DNA from: JAKACA01 sp050744865
GTDB lineage: Bacteria > Actinomycetota > Acidimicrobiia > Acidimicrobiales > Bog-793
Direction: 5' to 3'
Length of the DNA stretch: 64,000 nt
Assembly: GCA_050744865.1 (NCBI GenBank)
Contig: JBOGHW010000077.1
Coordinates: 1 to 64,000, forward strand
The notes below the pieces were generated by a model. It did not search any database. It saw only the letters and a program-made list of their open reading frames with translations, and had not been told where the DNA came from. A program made the translations under genes and the position numbers. Shown here piece by piece: positions 17,125-25,739 of the stretch (position 1 is the first letter of the stretch; each line of letters opens with the position of its first letter).

Positions 17125-17925
17125 TCAGGGCAACAGAAGCTTGGCAAGGCGCCTCGTCGCCAGCGCCAGCCCCAGCAGGCCCATGACGACCAGGTATGCG
17201 AGGTGAGCCAGGATCGGCCACCCGATGATCCCGCCGTCCAGCTCGCGCAAGAGCGCCACGCCCTGGTACAGAGGTGTGTATGTGACCACCGCCTGCAACC
17301 AGCCTGGATAGATCGTCAACGGGTAGAAGACCGCCGAAAACAGGAACAGGGGCATGATGGCAAGGAAGAGGAAGTCGAAGTCCTGCCAGTTCCTCATGTA
17401 GGACGTGAGGCCCATGCCGACGCCGCCAAAGGCGAATCCGATCAGCGAGGCGCACGGGAAGCACAGGATCGCCCACGGGCTCACGATGAGGCCCAAGGCG
17501 GCCATCACCACGAGGAACGTGGTCGAGTAGAGCGACCCGCGGATCAGGGCCCATGAGAGGTCGCCTATCACCACGTCACGAACCCGGAGCGGCGTCGCCA
17601 GGATGGCGTCGTAAACCTTGGTGATCTTCAGCTTGAAGAAGATGCTGAACGTAGCGTCGAGGACGGACCCGTTCATCGCGGACGACGCCAGCAGCCCAGG
17701 CGCCACGTACGTGACGTAGGAGACCGACCGGCCGCCGAGCGGTAAGCGGCCGACGAGGTGGCTGAGGCCGAGCCCGATCGAGAGCAGGTAGAACAGGGGC
17801 TCGAAGAAGCCCGACACGAGAAACAACCACCCGCGCCTGTATGCCCGGACGTTACGCTCAAGAACCCTGCGCGCCCTGCCACGCCCGATCCCGATGGTGC
17901 TCGTGGGTATCCGCAGCACCGTCAC
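17125..17925 (-). CDS. ABC-2 type permease, NodJ/DrrB-like
   Basis: A 266-residue, six-segment membrane protein of the ABC-2 exporter family, with the family regions PGLLASSAMNGS and FLFSAVFYPLTIYPGWLQ. The frame is open far upstream, but the GTG at 17925 overlaps the upstream permease's TGA (GTGA) and gives the usual length. It is the last gene of an ATPase-permease-permease set, and the two permeases probably form a heterodimer. Related systems export antibiotics or glycolipids; the substrate here is unknown. Confidence 0.82.
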   Translation of the reverse strand: MTVLRIPTSTIGIGRGRARRVLERNVRAYRRGWLFLVSGFFEPLFYLLSIGLGLSHLVGRLPLGGRSVSYVTYVAPGLLASSAMNGSVLDATFSIFFKLKITKVYDAILATPLRVRDVVIGDLSWALIRGSLYSTTFLVVMAALGLIVSPWAILCFPCASLIGFAFGGVGMGLTSYMRNWQDFDFLFLAIMPLFLFSAVFYPLTIYPGWLQAVVTYTPLYQGVALLRELDGGIIGWPILAHLAYLVVMGLLGLALATRRLAKLLLP

Positions 17926-18803
17926 TGCCACAACCTCAGGCGAAAGCTGCGCCGGCCAGCGAGGATGCCGATCACGACCAGCGCGAGAAGGTACGCCACG
18001 TGAGCGGCAGCCGAGGCCCAGCCGATGTTGCCGAGCACGAGGCCACGGCTCAGCTGTACTCCATGGTAGAGCGGCGTCAGCACTGCCACTACTTGAAGCC
18101 ACTGCGGCAACTGGCTCAACGGGAAGAACGTGCCGGAGAACAGGAACATCGGCATGATCGCCATCCGGTACGTCAACGTGAAGGAGTTGTCGTTCTCCTG
18201 GGCCGCCGCAAAGGCCATCATCGGAGCTGCGAAGGCGAGCCCGGTCAGCACCGCGGTCGGCACCGCCAGTATGGCAAGCGGCGACTCAACGTCCCCGAAG
18301 GCCGCGATGACGCATAGGAACACGCAGGCACCCGCGGCCAGGCGGGTGGCAATCCATGCCAAGTGCCCGTACTGGATCTCGCGGATCGGGATCGGCGCCG
18401 AGATCATCGCGAAGTAGGTCCTGTCCCACTTGACGCCGCGCATGACAGGGTATGTCGCTTCGTTCGTACCCATCTGCATGGACGTCGCCACCAGCAGCCC
18501 GGGCGCGATGAACTGCACGTACGAGACACCGCCAAGGCGCGCCAGTCCCGAAGCGGCCTGACCAGCGGCCGCAGCAGTGCCGGACGTCAGGTGCTGGTCC
18601 ACGAGGTGGCCGAGACCGAGGCCCATCGAGAGCAGGTACAAGACCGGGTACAAGAAGCTCGACGTGAGCGTTCCGCGCCACGTTCGCTTGTACCGCAACA
18701 GCATGTAGCCGTAGACCCGGCGTGCACCAAGCAGCACTTTGGCGCGCTCTTGGGCCGCCACACCATAGGCCCTGCCCAGGTCGGTAGCGCCTGTTACCGA
18801 CAC
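17922..18803 (-). CDS. ABC-2 type permease, first subunit
   Basis: A 293-residue membrane protein with about six hydrophobic segments and the ABC-2 signature-like region PIREIQYGHLAWIATRL. The segment MFLFSGTFFPLSQLPQWLQ is parallel to that of the second permease, indicating paralogous subunits. The start is a GTG six bases after the ATPase stop. The stop overlaps the next permease's start. Together with the ATPase it should form a complete exporter. Confidence 0.85.
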   Translation of the reverse strand: MSVTGATDLGRAYGVAAQERAKVLLGARRVYGYMLLRYKRTWRGTLTSSFLYPVLYLLSMGLGLGHLVDQHLTSGTAAAAGQAASGLARLGGVSYVQFIAPGLLVATSMQMGTNEATYPVMRGVKWDRTYFAMISAPIPIREIQYGHLAWIATRLAAGACVFLCVIAAFGDVESPLAILAVPTAVLTGLAFAAPMMAFAAAQENDNSFTLTYRMAIMPMFLFSGTFFPLSQLPQWLQVVAVLTPLYHGVQLSRGLVLGNIGWASAAAHVAYLLALVVIGILAGRRSFRLRLWQ

Positions 18804-18809
18804 GATGCC

Positions 18810-19853
18810 TCAGTCGACAAGGCTCCGCCCGGTCAGGCGGAGGAAGACGTCTTCCAGGGACGAACGCCGGACGAGAGCAGTCTCGGGCTTCCAGCCTGCA
18901 GCGTGCACTGCCTGCATGGTGGCGTCACCGTCGTCGGCATAGAGCAGGACGCGGTCGGGCAGCGTCTCGACCCGGGGCGCGTAGTCGGCAAGGCCCTGCC
19001 CGGCGGCTTCGTTCTCGTCAGAGGTGAATCGCAGCTCGACGACCTCGCGGCTCGAGTAGTCGGAGATGAGTGACTGCGGGGACCCTTCGGCCGCGATACG
19101 ACCGCCGTCCATGACCACGAGTCGGTCGCAACGCTGCTCCGCCTCGTCCATGTAGTGCGTCGTGATGATGAGAGTGACCCCCTGCTGCTTCAGGCGGTAG
19201 AGCCTGTCCCAGAGCAGGTGCCGCGCCTGAGGGTCCAGTCCTGTCGTCGGCTCGTCGAGGATCACGAGCTCGGGATCTGACACGAGCGCCCGGGCGATCG
19301 TAAGGCGCCGCTTCATCCCTCCGCTCAATTTGTCCACCTCGTCGTCGCCGCGCTCGGTGAGCTGGGCGAAGTCCAGCAGTTCCTCGACGCGCTCCCGCAC
19401 GATCTTCTTGGGGATGTCGAAGTACCGGCCGTACAGGTAGAGATTGTCACGAACCGTGAGCTCGAGGTCGAGAGTGTCTTCCTGCGGGCAGAGCCCGAGG
19501 CGACTACGGATGGCGGTGCCTTGGGCAGCCGGATCCATCCCCAGCACCCTGAGTGACCCTTCGGTGATCGGGGAGAGGCAAGAGACCATTCTCATGGTCG
19601 ACGTCTTGCCGGCGCCGTTCGGGCCGAGGAACCCGAAGGACGCCCCTTTGGCTATGGCAAACGTTATGCCGTCCACGGCCGTGAAGGAGCCGAACCGCTT
19701 GGTCAGACCGCTGGCCAGGACCACCGGCTCGCCGGCGGCTCGCGCACCCGCCACCCCTGGGGCAGCGGTGTAGGCAGACTCTCGCCGCTCGACGTCTATG
19801 CCGGCCACGCTGGCACTGCGGGCCTCGTCCGCCCGGCTCTGGTGGCTACGCAT
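18810..19853 (-). CDS. ABC-2 exporter ATPase, NodI/DrrA-like
   Basis: A 347-residue ABC ATPase energising the two downstream permeases. Visible: Walker A GPNGAGKTS, Q-loop GLCPQEDTL, signature LSGGMKRRL, Walker B LVILDEPTTGLD, and the switch His in ITTHYMDEAE. An open frame continues to 20069, but the ATG at 19853 begins the protein about 45 residues before the fold and lies in non-coding-looking sequence. A C-terminal domain of about 90 residues follows the ATPase, as in DrrA-type members. Confidence 0.9.
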   Translation of the reverse strand: MRSHQSRADEARSASVAGIDVERRESAYTAAPGVAGARAAGEPVVLASGLTKRFGSFTAVDGITFAIAKGASFGFLGPNGAGKTSTMRMVSCLSPITEGSLRVLGMDPAAQGTAIRSRLGLCPQEDTLDLELTVRDNLYLYGRYFDIPKKIVRERVEELLDFAQLTERGDDEVDKLSGGMKRRLTIARALVSDPELVILDEPTTGLDPQARHLLWDRLYRLKQQGVTLIITTHYMDEAEQRCDRLVVMDGGRIAAEGSPQSLISDYSSREVVELRFTSDENEAAGQGLADYAPRVETLPDRVLLYADDGDATMQAVHAAGWKPETALVRRSSLEDVFLRLTGRSLVD

Positions 19854-19954
19854 CCCCGAGAAACTACAGCCGTGCAACCCTCCTCGGCGCGGCCCCGACA
19901 GGCCGGTACCCGGGCACGCTCGGACGACGCTTGGCAGGTCGAGCCCCCATGGGT

Positions 19955-20815
19955 CTACGCGAGAACCACCTCGGCTGCGCGCCGGATCGCTTCGACGTGG
20001 GCATCCGGCCCGTCCAGGCCGGCTCCCATGGTGTTGACCGAGACATGGGTAGCGCCTGCTGCCCGCCACCGCTCGAGGTGTTTGGCGACTTCCTCAGGAG
20101 AGCCATTCCCGTTCAGCCTGCCTTCCATCCCGATCGCCCCGGGATCCCGGCCGGCCTCTTCGGCTCCGCGCCTGACAATGGCCGAGGCCTCCTCCAGGCC
20201 GTGTCCCGGGACAACCTGGGGGAACCAGCCGTCGGCCAACCGGCCGGCCCTGGCGAGGGCTCTCTCACTCTGGGCTCCCACCCAGATGGGGATTGGCCGT
20301 TGCAGCGGCATCGGGCACAACCCGGCTCCGGTGACCGTGTTCCACTTGCCCTCGAAGGTGACGCTCTCCTCGGTGAAGAGGCGGCGGAGGAGAACGACTT
20401 GTTCCTCGAGGCGCCGACCACGGTTGGAGAAGTCCGTCCCCAGGGCGTCGTACTCGACACGGTTCCAGCCAATGCCAAGGCCGAGCCGGAAGCGCCCGCC
20501 GGTGAGGACATCGACGACGCTTGCCTGCTTGGCCACGAGAGCGGTCTGGCGCTGCGGCGCAATGAGGATGCCTGTCACGAGCTCCACCCGCGTGAGGGCT
20601 GCAAGGTAACCGAACAGGACGAACGACTCGTAGAAGCTGCTCTGCAGGTCGTACGGGCCCCGCCAGTTCGAGTGCACGCTGGTGTCGGCTCCCAGCACGT
20701 GGTCGTAGGCCAGTACATGGCTGTAGCCAAGGTCCTCCACTGCGTCCGCGTAGGCGCGCACGCCGCCTGCGTCGTGGCCGATCTCGGTCTGGGGGAAGAC
20801 GACTCCGATGTTCAT
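19955..20815 (-). CDS. LLM-class F420-dependent oxidoreductase
   Basis: A 286-residue TIM-barrel protein of the luciferase-like superfamily. The start GVVFPQTEIGHDAGG, the LGYSHVLAYDHVLG segment, and TGGRFRLGLGIGWNRVEYDALG are typical of TIGR03619-like F420 enzymes. They transfer hydride to or from F420 on unknown substrates. The ATG at 20815 is only 28 bases from the divergent start at 20844. That gap must carry two promoters or yield near-leaderless transcripts. Confidence 0.85.
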   Translation of the reverse strand: MNIGVVFPQTEIGHDAGGVRAYADAVEDLGYSHVLAYDHVLGADTSVHSNWRGPYDLQSSFYESFVLFGYLAALTRVELVTGILIAPQRQTALVAKQASVVDVLTGGRFRLGLGIGWNRVEYDALGTDFSNRGRRLEEQVVLLRRLFTEESVTFEGKWNTVTGAGLCPMPLQRPIPIWVGAQSERALARAGRLADGWFPQVVPGHGLEEASAIVRRGAEEAGRDPGAIGMEGRLNGNGSPEEVAKHLERWRAAGATHVSVNTMGAGLDGPDAHVEAIRRAAEVVLA

Positions 20816-20843
20816 GCCCTCGATTCTGTACGGTGTCTGGCTT

Positions 20844-21458
20844 ATGGCCAGTCACTCCGCCTCCTCCTCACCCGCCTTGGGCGAACCCGCCGGCCCGGCC
20901 TTGGGGTGGCGGGTGTTCGACGACCACGCCGGGACCGTCGTCCTCGAGGCGACGGCTCGCCTTGTCCCGGGACCGCTCGACGACTCGGCCGAGGCGGGAC
21001 ATCCCGGCGCCCGCGAGGCGGGTGTGGCCCGTTACATCGACGAGTTGCTGGCAGGGCTAGAGGCTCACCCGGGCCGGCGTTTCTTCCCAAGCGGATCGGC
21101 GGAGCACCTAGGCGCGACGGCACGAAGGGCCGACTGGGTGACCCGCTATGCGGCCGGCACCGCGGCACTGGACGAGCTGGCAGGCGGGGACTTCGTGGCA
21201 GTTCAGCCCGAGCAGCGAGACGCCGCCCTGGCGGTGGACCCTGGCGGCTTCACGACATTGTTGTTCGCACACACGATCGAGGCGATGTACTCGCTCGGCC
21301 AGCAGCACTCTGCGAGCCGGGTCTCTCCGATGGGTCAGGGGCGACTGCACGGCTACCCGTCCGAGCGCGTGGCGGCACCTGGCCACGTTGACAACTACGC
21401 GCCCGACACCCTGGCCACGGCGTTGCTGGAGCTGATCGCCGCCGCGAACAACCAGTGA
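20844..21458 (+). CDS. Gluconate 2-dehydrogenase subunit 3-like protein
   Basis: A 204-residue protein resembling the small subunit (subunit 3 family) of periplasmic GMC-type sugar dehydrogenases. Its stop overlaps the start of the GMC oxidoreductase gene (GTGA), which supports a subunit partnership. Features: VARYIDELLAGLE, WVTRYAAGTAALDELA, and a C-terminal ALLELIAAANNQ. The family usually has a Tat signal, yet none is seen from the ATG at 20844 (ASHSASSSPALG). The frame upstream to 20808 overlaps the divergent gene and is not used. Confidence 0.7.
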   Translation: MASHSASSSPALGEPAGPALGWRVFDDHAGTVVLEATARLVPGPLDDSAEAGHPGAREAGVARYIDELLAGLEAHPGRRFFPSGSAEHLGATARRADWVTRYAAGTAALDELAGGDFVAVQPEQRDAALAVDPGGFTTLLFAHTIEAMYSLGQQHSASRVSPMGQGRLHGYPSERVAAPGHVDNYAPDTLATALLELIAAANNQ

Positions 21459-23143
21459 CGGGGCGGACTGTCGTCATCGGCAGCGGAGCGGGCGGCGCCA
21501 CCGCGGCGATGGCGCTAGCCGAAGCCGGACTCGACGTCACGATCCTGGAGAAGGGCACCAATTACTTCGGGCATCTAACCGCCGAACGCCCCGAGACGCT
21601 GTTCCACGGCGACGAGATCCGGTCCCGCCGCGCCTTTGCCCCGCCCGACCTGCTGTCTGAGCCTCGCGTCTGGCGGTCTTCGCCGAGCGACTCAGAGCCG
21701 GTGGTGGGGTCCGTCCAGCCGATGCCGCAGACTGTCGGCGGGGCGACGGTGCACTGGGACGCCAAGACGCCCCGCTTCTGGGACATCGACTTCTCCAAGC
21801 TCTCCATGCTAGGCCCCGTCGAGGGGGCGGCGGTCGAGGACTGGCCCTTCAGCTACGACGAGATCGCCCCCTTCTACGACGAGATCGAGGAGCTGATCGG
21901 TGTCCAGGGCGAGCTCTCGAGGCTGCCCGAGCTGACGCTGCGGCACGCGCCGAGATCCGGGCCGCTGCCGATGCCAGCCGGACCGCCCCAGTACTCCTCG
22001 GTCGTCGTGTCGGCGGGGTGTGAGAGGCTCGGCCTTCACCCCTACCCGAGCCTGATGGCCATCAACAGCCGCAACTACGGCGGGAGGCCGGCCTGCACGA
22101 ATTGCGGTATGTGCTCGGGTTACGCGTGCGCCATCCAGGCACGTGGCAGCAGCCTGCAGCCGCTCCGGCGCGCTCTGCTGGCCGGGGCCGAGCTGATTGA
22201 GCGTTCCACGGTGACAGGCGTCATGACCAAGGGCAGACACGTCACGGGAGTCAGCTTCCTTGACGCGTCCGGTCGCAACCGTGCGATGGCGGCTGACCAG
22301 GTCGTCATGGCTGCCAACGCCATCGAGACCGTCCGCCTGGCGATCGGCTCCCGCCTGCCCGACCCCTTTTCGGTCACCGGTCGCTATGTGATGTTCCACT
22401 GGTTCACCCTCGGCTCGGCCATCTTCCTCGGCGAGCGGCTGCACGCCCATATCGGGCGCGACCACACCCACGAGATGGACGACTTCGCCGATCCGGACTT
22501 CGAAGGGGCGCAGGCGGCGGCCAAAGAGGCCGGGTTGCCATACTTCCGCGGCGGGAAGCTCGAGCTGGGCGGAAGCCAACCGCCAGTCGACGAGGCCGCT
22601 CAGTACCAAGCGATCCTGTCTCTCATATCACCGGATCGCCCCTTCGGATCGGCCTTCAAACAGCTGATGAGAGCCAGCCTCCTGCGCGACAGGCTGCTTG
22701 GCGTGACCATGGTGGGAGAGGATCTCCCCTATGCGTCCAACCAAGTCGACCTCGACCCCGCCCTGAAGGACTGGCGCGGCTCCCCTGTGGCTCGCGTCAC
22801 CTACGGGCCCGGGCCCCACGAGCTGGCAGCCCAGGCCTTCTACCTACCCTGGATCCGCAAGCTACTGGACGCCTCCGGTGCCGACGTGGCGATAGCCTTG
22901 CCCGACCTTCCGTCGGTCCGGTTCCCGATTGCCGCCAACTCGACGCTGCAGCACGCGCACGTGATGGGCGGCATGCGCATGGGTGCCGACCCACACACCT
23001 CGGTGACCGACGGGACCGGGCGCCATCACCATCTCGACAACCTCTTCGTGGCCGACGGGTCCGTCTTCCCGTCCTCGGGTGCCCACAACCCCACCCTCAC
23101 GCTCATGGCGACGGCGTTGCGGAACGCCCGGCTCTGGACCTAG
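21455..23143 (+). CDS. GMC-family FAD oxidoreductase (gluconate/sugar dehydrogenase-like)
   Basis: A 562-residue flavoprotein. FAD-binding motif VVIGSGAGGATAAMALAEAG at the N-terminus, a Cys-rich insert (CTNCGMCSGYAC) that may bind an iron-sulfur or metal centre, and the GMC C-terminal block HVMGGMRMG ... LFVADGSVFPSSGAHNPTLT with the catalytic His/Asn region. The GTG start overlaps the subunit-3 stop. No cytochrome c subunit follows, so the electron acceptor is unknown. It is convergent with the Ltp-like gene, and the stops overlap by four bases. Confidence 0.85.
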   Translation: MTGRTVVIGSGAGGATAAMALAEAGLDVTILEKGTNYFGHLTAERPETLFHGDEIRSRRAFAPPDLLSEPRVWRSSPSDSEPVVGSVQPMPQTVGGATVHWDAKTPRFWDIDFSKLSMLGPVEGAAVEDWPFSYDEIAPFYDEIEELIGVQGELSRLPELTLRHAPRSGPLPMPAGPPQYSSVVVSAGCERLGLHPYPSLMAINSRNYGGRPACTNCGMCSGYACAIQARGSSLQPLRRALLAGAELIERSTVTGVMTKGRHVTGVSFLDASGRNRAMAADQVVMAANAIETVRLAIGSRLPDPFSVTGRYVMFHWFTLGSAIFLGERLHAHIGRDHTHEMDDFADPDFEGAQAAAKEAGLPYFRGGKLELGGSQPPVDEAAQYQAILSLISPDRPFGSAFKQLMRASLLRDRLLGVTMVGEDLPYASNQVDLDPALKDWRGSPVARVTYGPGPHELAAQAFYLPWIRKLLDASGADVAIALPDLPSVRFPIAANSTLQHAHVMGGMRMGADPHTSVTDGTGRHHHLDNLFVADGSVFPSSGAHNPTLTLMATALRNARLWT

Positions 23144-24318
23144 TCCTTTCCCAGCATCAAGGCGCTCGTCGGCACGCCCGTACCTCCGGTCACAAGGACG
23201 TGCTCGGCTCCGTCGACCTGGTTGACCGAGGAGCCCCGCACCTGGCGGACTGCCTCGGCGATCCCGTTCATGCCGTGCAGATACGCCTCGCCGAGTTGCC
23301 CGCCGTGGGTGTTGATGGGGAGGCGTCCGCCAAGCTCGATGTTGCCGTCGGCGATGAACTCTCTGGCCTCCCCTCGGCTGCAGAAGCCGAACTCCTCCAG
23401 CTGAGGCAGGACAAATGGCGTGAAATGGTCGTAGAACACGGCGGTCTTCACGTCGTCGGGGCGCAGTCCCGACGACGACCAGATCTGGCGGGCGCATGTG
23501 GCCATCTCCGGGAGCCCCGTCAAGGACTGGCGGAAGTACGACCTCATCATCTGCTGGTCGTCGGCCATCCCCTGCGCGGCCGCTTCGATGACAGCAGGCG
23601 GCTGTCTCAAGTCCCGGGCTCGCTCGAGAGTCGTCACGAGGAGTGCCTGCCCGCCGTCTGTCTCCTGGCAACAGTCGAGCAAGTGGAGGGGTCGTACGAT
23701 GAACCGGCTGTCCTGGTGCTCGGCGAGCGTGATCGGCTTGCCGTAGAAATGCGCCGCCGGATTGTTGGCGGCGTGCCGCCTGTCGGCGACCGCGACACGG
23801 CCGAAGTCCTCTGACGTGACACCGTGCTCGTGCATCATGCGGGTGGCGAACATGGCGACCCAGGAGGCCGGTGTCAGCAGGCCGTAGGGCGACGTCCAGG
23901 CGAACTGTGCTTCCTCGGCCGTAGCACCGCCGGGAAGGTCCTGTACTCCTGCACCGAAACGATGCCCTGATCTCTCGTTGAACGCCCTGTAGCACAGGAC
24001 GTAGTCGGCCACACCCTCGTTGACGGCCATCGCCGCCAGTTGCACGGTCCCGCAAGGTGCTCCACCGCCGAAGTGAACGCGGCTGAAGTGCGTGAGCTCG
24101 CTGATGCCGAGCTGGCGCATGACCTCGTTCTCCGGGTTGGTCTCCATCGAGAAGGTCGACAGGCCGTTCACCCGGCGGGGATCGACCCCGGCGTCCTGTA
24201 GGGCGGCCGTGCACGCCTCGACGGCCAGGCGAAGCTCGCTGCGGCCAGACGCCTTCGAGAACTCTGTCGCACCGATGCCGGCGATGGCAGTCCTGCCGGC
24301 GTAGGCATGCCCGCTCAC
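23140..24318 (-). CDS. Thiolase-superfamily lipid-transfer protein (Ltp/SCP-x-like)
   Basis: A 392-residue thiolase-fold protein of the acetyl-CoA acetyltransferase/Ltp group, with GIGATEFSKASGRSELRLAVEA at the N-terminus and INTHGGQLGEAYLHGMNGI near the C-terminus. Members such as Ltp2 are retro-aldolases that work with a DUF35 partner to cleave the last side-chain acyl-CoA of sterols. The preceding gene here encodes MaoC and DUF35 domains, overlapping by four bases, so a hydratase-aldolase complex is likely. A Cys sits in GGGAPCGTVQLA; whether it aligns with a thiolase nucleophile is unclear. Confidence 0.8.
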   Translation of the reverse strand: MSGHAYAGRTAIAGIGATEFSKASGRSELRLAVEACTAALQDAGVDPRRVNGLSTFSMETNPENEVMRQLGISELTHFSRVHFGGGAPCGTVQLAAMAVNEGVADYVLCYRAFNERSGHRFGAGVQDLPGGATAEEAQFAWTSPYGLLTPASWVAMFATRMMHEHGVTSEDFGRVAVADRRHAANNPAAHFYGKPITLAEHQDSRFIVRPLHLLDCCQETDGGQALLVTTLERARDLRQPPAVIEAAAQGMADDQQMMRSYFRQSLTGLPEMATCARQIWSSSGLRPDDVKTAVFYDHFTPFVLPQLEEFGFCSRGEAREFIADGNIELGGRLPINTHGGQLGEAYLHGMNGIAEAVRQVRGSSVNQVDGAEHVLVTGGTGVPTSALMLGKD

Positions 24319-25739
24319 TTGGCGCCCCCATCGGACGCTCGGCGGCCAGAGCCGGTCGGAAGGAGCAGCTCCACTGTCGCAACTCCGTGGTCGCCGAGGG
24401 AGTCGGCGACCGTGACTGCCAGGGCTACGGCCCCGGTGATGGGGTCGGCACTGACCACCGTGCCGGAGAAGGTCAGCAGCTCCCCGGGATAGGCCGGGAC
24501 GCCGAGGCGCAATCTGATCGAGGCGAAGACGATCTCGGGCCCCAACCAGTCGGTGACAACCCGCTGCACCAACCCGACTGTCGTGTTGATGTTGGGAAAG
24601 ATGTCCTGCGAGCCCTCGCGGCGCGCTACGGCCGGGTCGTGGTGCACCGCGGTGTAGTCACGGGTGGCGATGGCACCGGCGACTACGAGCGTCGCGGTCA
24701 CCGGTATCGAGCACAGGCCCATGGCCTGGCCCGCGACTACCTCGCCGGCCGGCACGGTATCCGTTCGCCGCTCGGGCGCCGGCGGCCCGAACTGCGGGAG
24801 CGGGAAAGTGCCCCCCTCGAGCCACGAGAGCTCCAGAGGCATCCCGACTTCGAGCTCCAAAGGAGTGACACCGAGCACATTGGCAACGAGACGGGTGCCT
24901 TCTTGCAGCTCCACCAACCCCACGCAGAGCGGGTAGGCAAAGCCGGCAACGCGGGGATGCTCTGGAACGGCGAAGCTGTAGAGCGAACCGCGCCCCGAGG
25001 CGACCAGCCAGCCCATGTCGAACGAGCCGCACTCGCCACAGCGCGGTCCCGGTGGCGAGTGCAGGACCCCGCAACCTCGGCACTGCTGGACACGCAGCTC
25101 GTGCTGGCGGGCGCCCTCCCAGAAGAACGCGTTGTCTTCGTTGATCGCAGGCTGGGGCCTGAGCGCCGGATCGGCGCTGGGCGGCGTCGCTCCGCTGGAA
25201 CTGCCCTTAGTCGCTCGCTCGTCAACATCGGGACGGAACACGAGGATCCGAAACATCAGGTCTCCCAAGTGCTCGCCGTCCTGGTTCACGTAGCGGTGAC
25301 GGGTCGTAAGGAAGTGGCCAGGGCCGCGGGAAGTGTGCTTGAGCGGCGATATGTCGGCCAGGATCTCGGTGCTCGACAACCACTCGCCCGGGCGGGCGTA
25401 CCGAGTGAGCTCGAGCTCGGTGTTGACAGCCAGGATCGAGTCGAACCCTTGCGCGAACAGGGTGTTCAGCACACCGGTTCGAGGACTGCTGCCGTCCCGG
25501 GCGAAGTGCAGCCCGGGCCTGTCCCAGACGTCCAGCATCGCCGGTGGCGCCACGAGCCCGCCGTGGACCGAGCCGGCTGCAAAGGCTGCATCCGTGTAGC
25601 AAGGGTTGGCGTCGCCCATGGCGTCGCACCAGTGAACGATCATCGGTTCGTTGACCGGATGTCGTGGCGTGGTGGGGGTGCCGGCTGCGCCGACGGCGGC
25701 GTGCAACTCGGTCGCTGTGTCTGGTGGTTGTGTCGTCAC
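24315..25739 (-). CDS. Fused MaoC - DUF35 - MaoC protein (ChsH2-ChsH1-like)
   Basis: A 474-residue three-part protein. Residues about 20-170 are a MaoC-like hot-dog whose catalytic motif reads GDANPCYTD, with Tyr in place of the usual His. About 200-320 are DUF35 with a CxxC-x10-CxxC zinc site (CRGC ... CGEC) and an OB-fold. About 325-460 are a second hot-dog with intact D-x4-H in RDYTAVHHDP. In Mycobacterium the enoyl-CoA hydratase ChsH1-ChsH2 splits these across two proteins. The start is GTG, overlapping the kinase stop, and the stop overlaps the Ltp-like start. Confidence 0.85.
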   Translation of the reverse strand: MTTQPPDTATELHAAVGAAGTPTTPRHPVNEPMIVHWCDAMGDANPCYTDAAFAAGSVHGGLVAPPAMLDVWDRPGLHFARDGSSPRTGVLNTLFAQGFDSILAVNTELELTRYARPGEWLSSTEILADISPLKHTSRGPGHFLTTRHRYVNQDGEHLGDLMFRILVFRPDVDERATKGSSSGATPPSADPALRPQPAINEDNAFFWEGARQHELRVQQCRGCGVLHSPPGPRCGECGSFDMGWLVASGRGSLYSFAVPEHPRVAGFAYPLCVGLVELQEGTRLVANVLGVTPLELEVGMPLELSWLEGGTFPLPQFGPPAPERRTDTVPAGEVVAGQAMGLCSIPVTATLVVAGAIATRDYTAVHHDPAVARREGSQDIFPNINTTVGLVQRVVTDWLGPEIVFASIRLRLGVPAYPGELLTFSGTVVSADPITGAVALAVTVADSLGDHGVATVELLLPTGSGRRASDGGAK

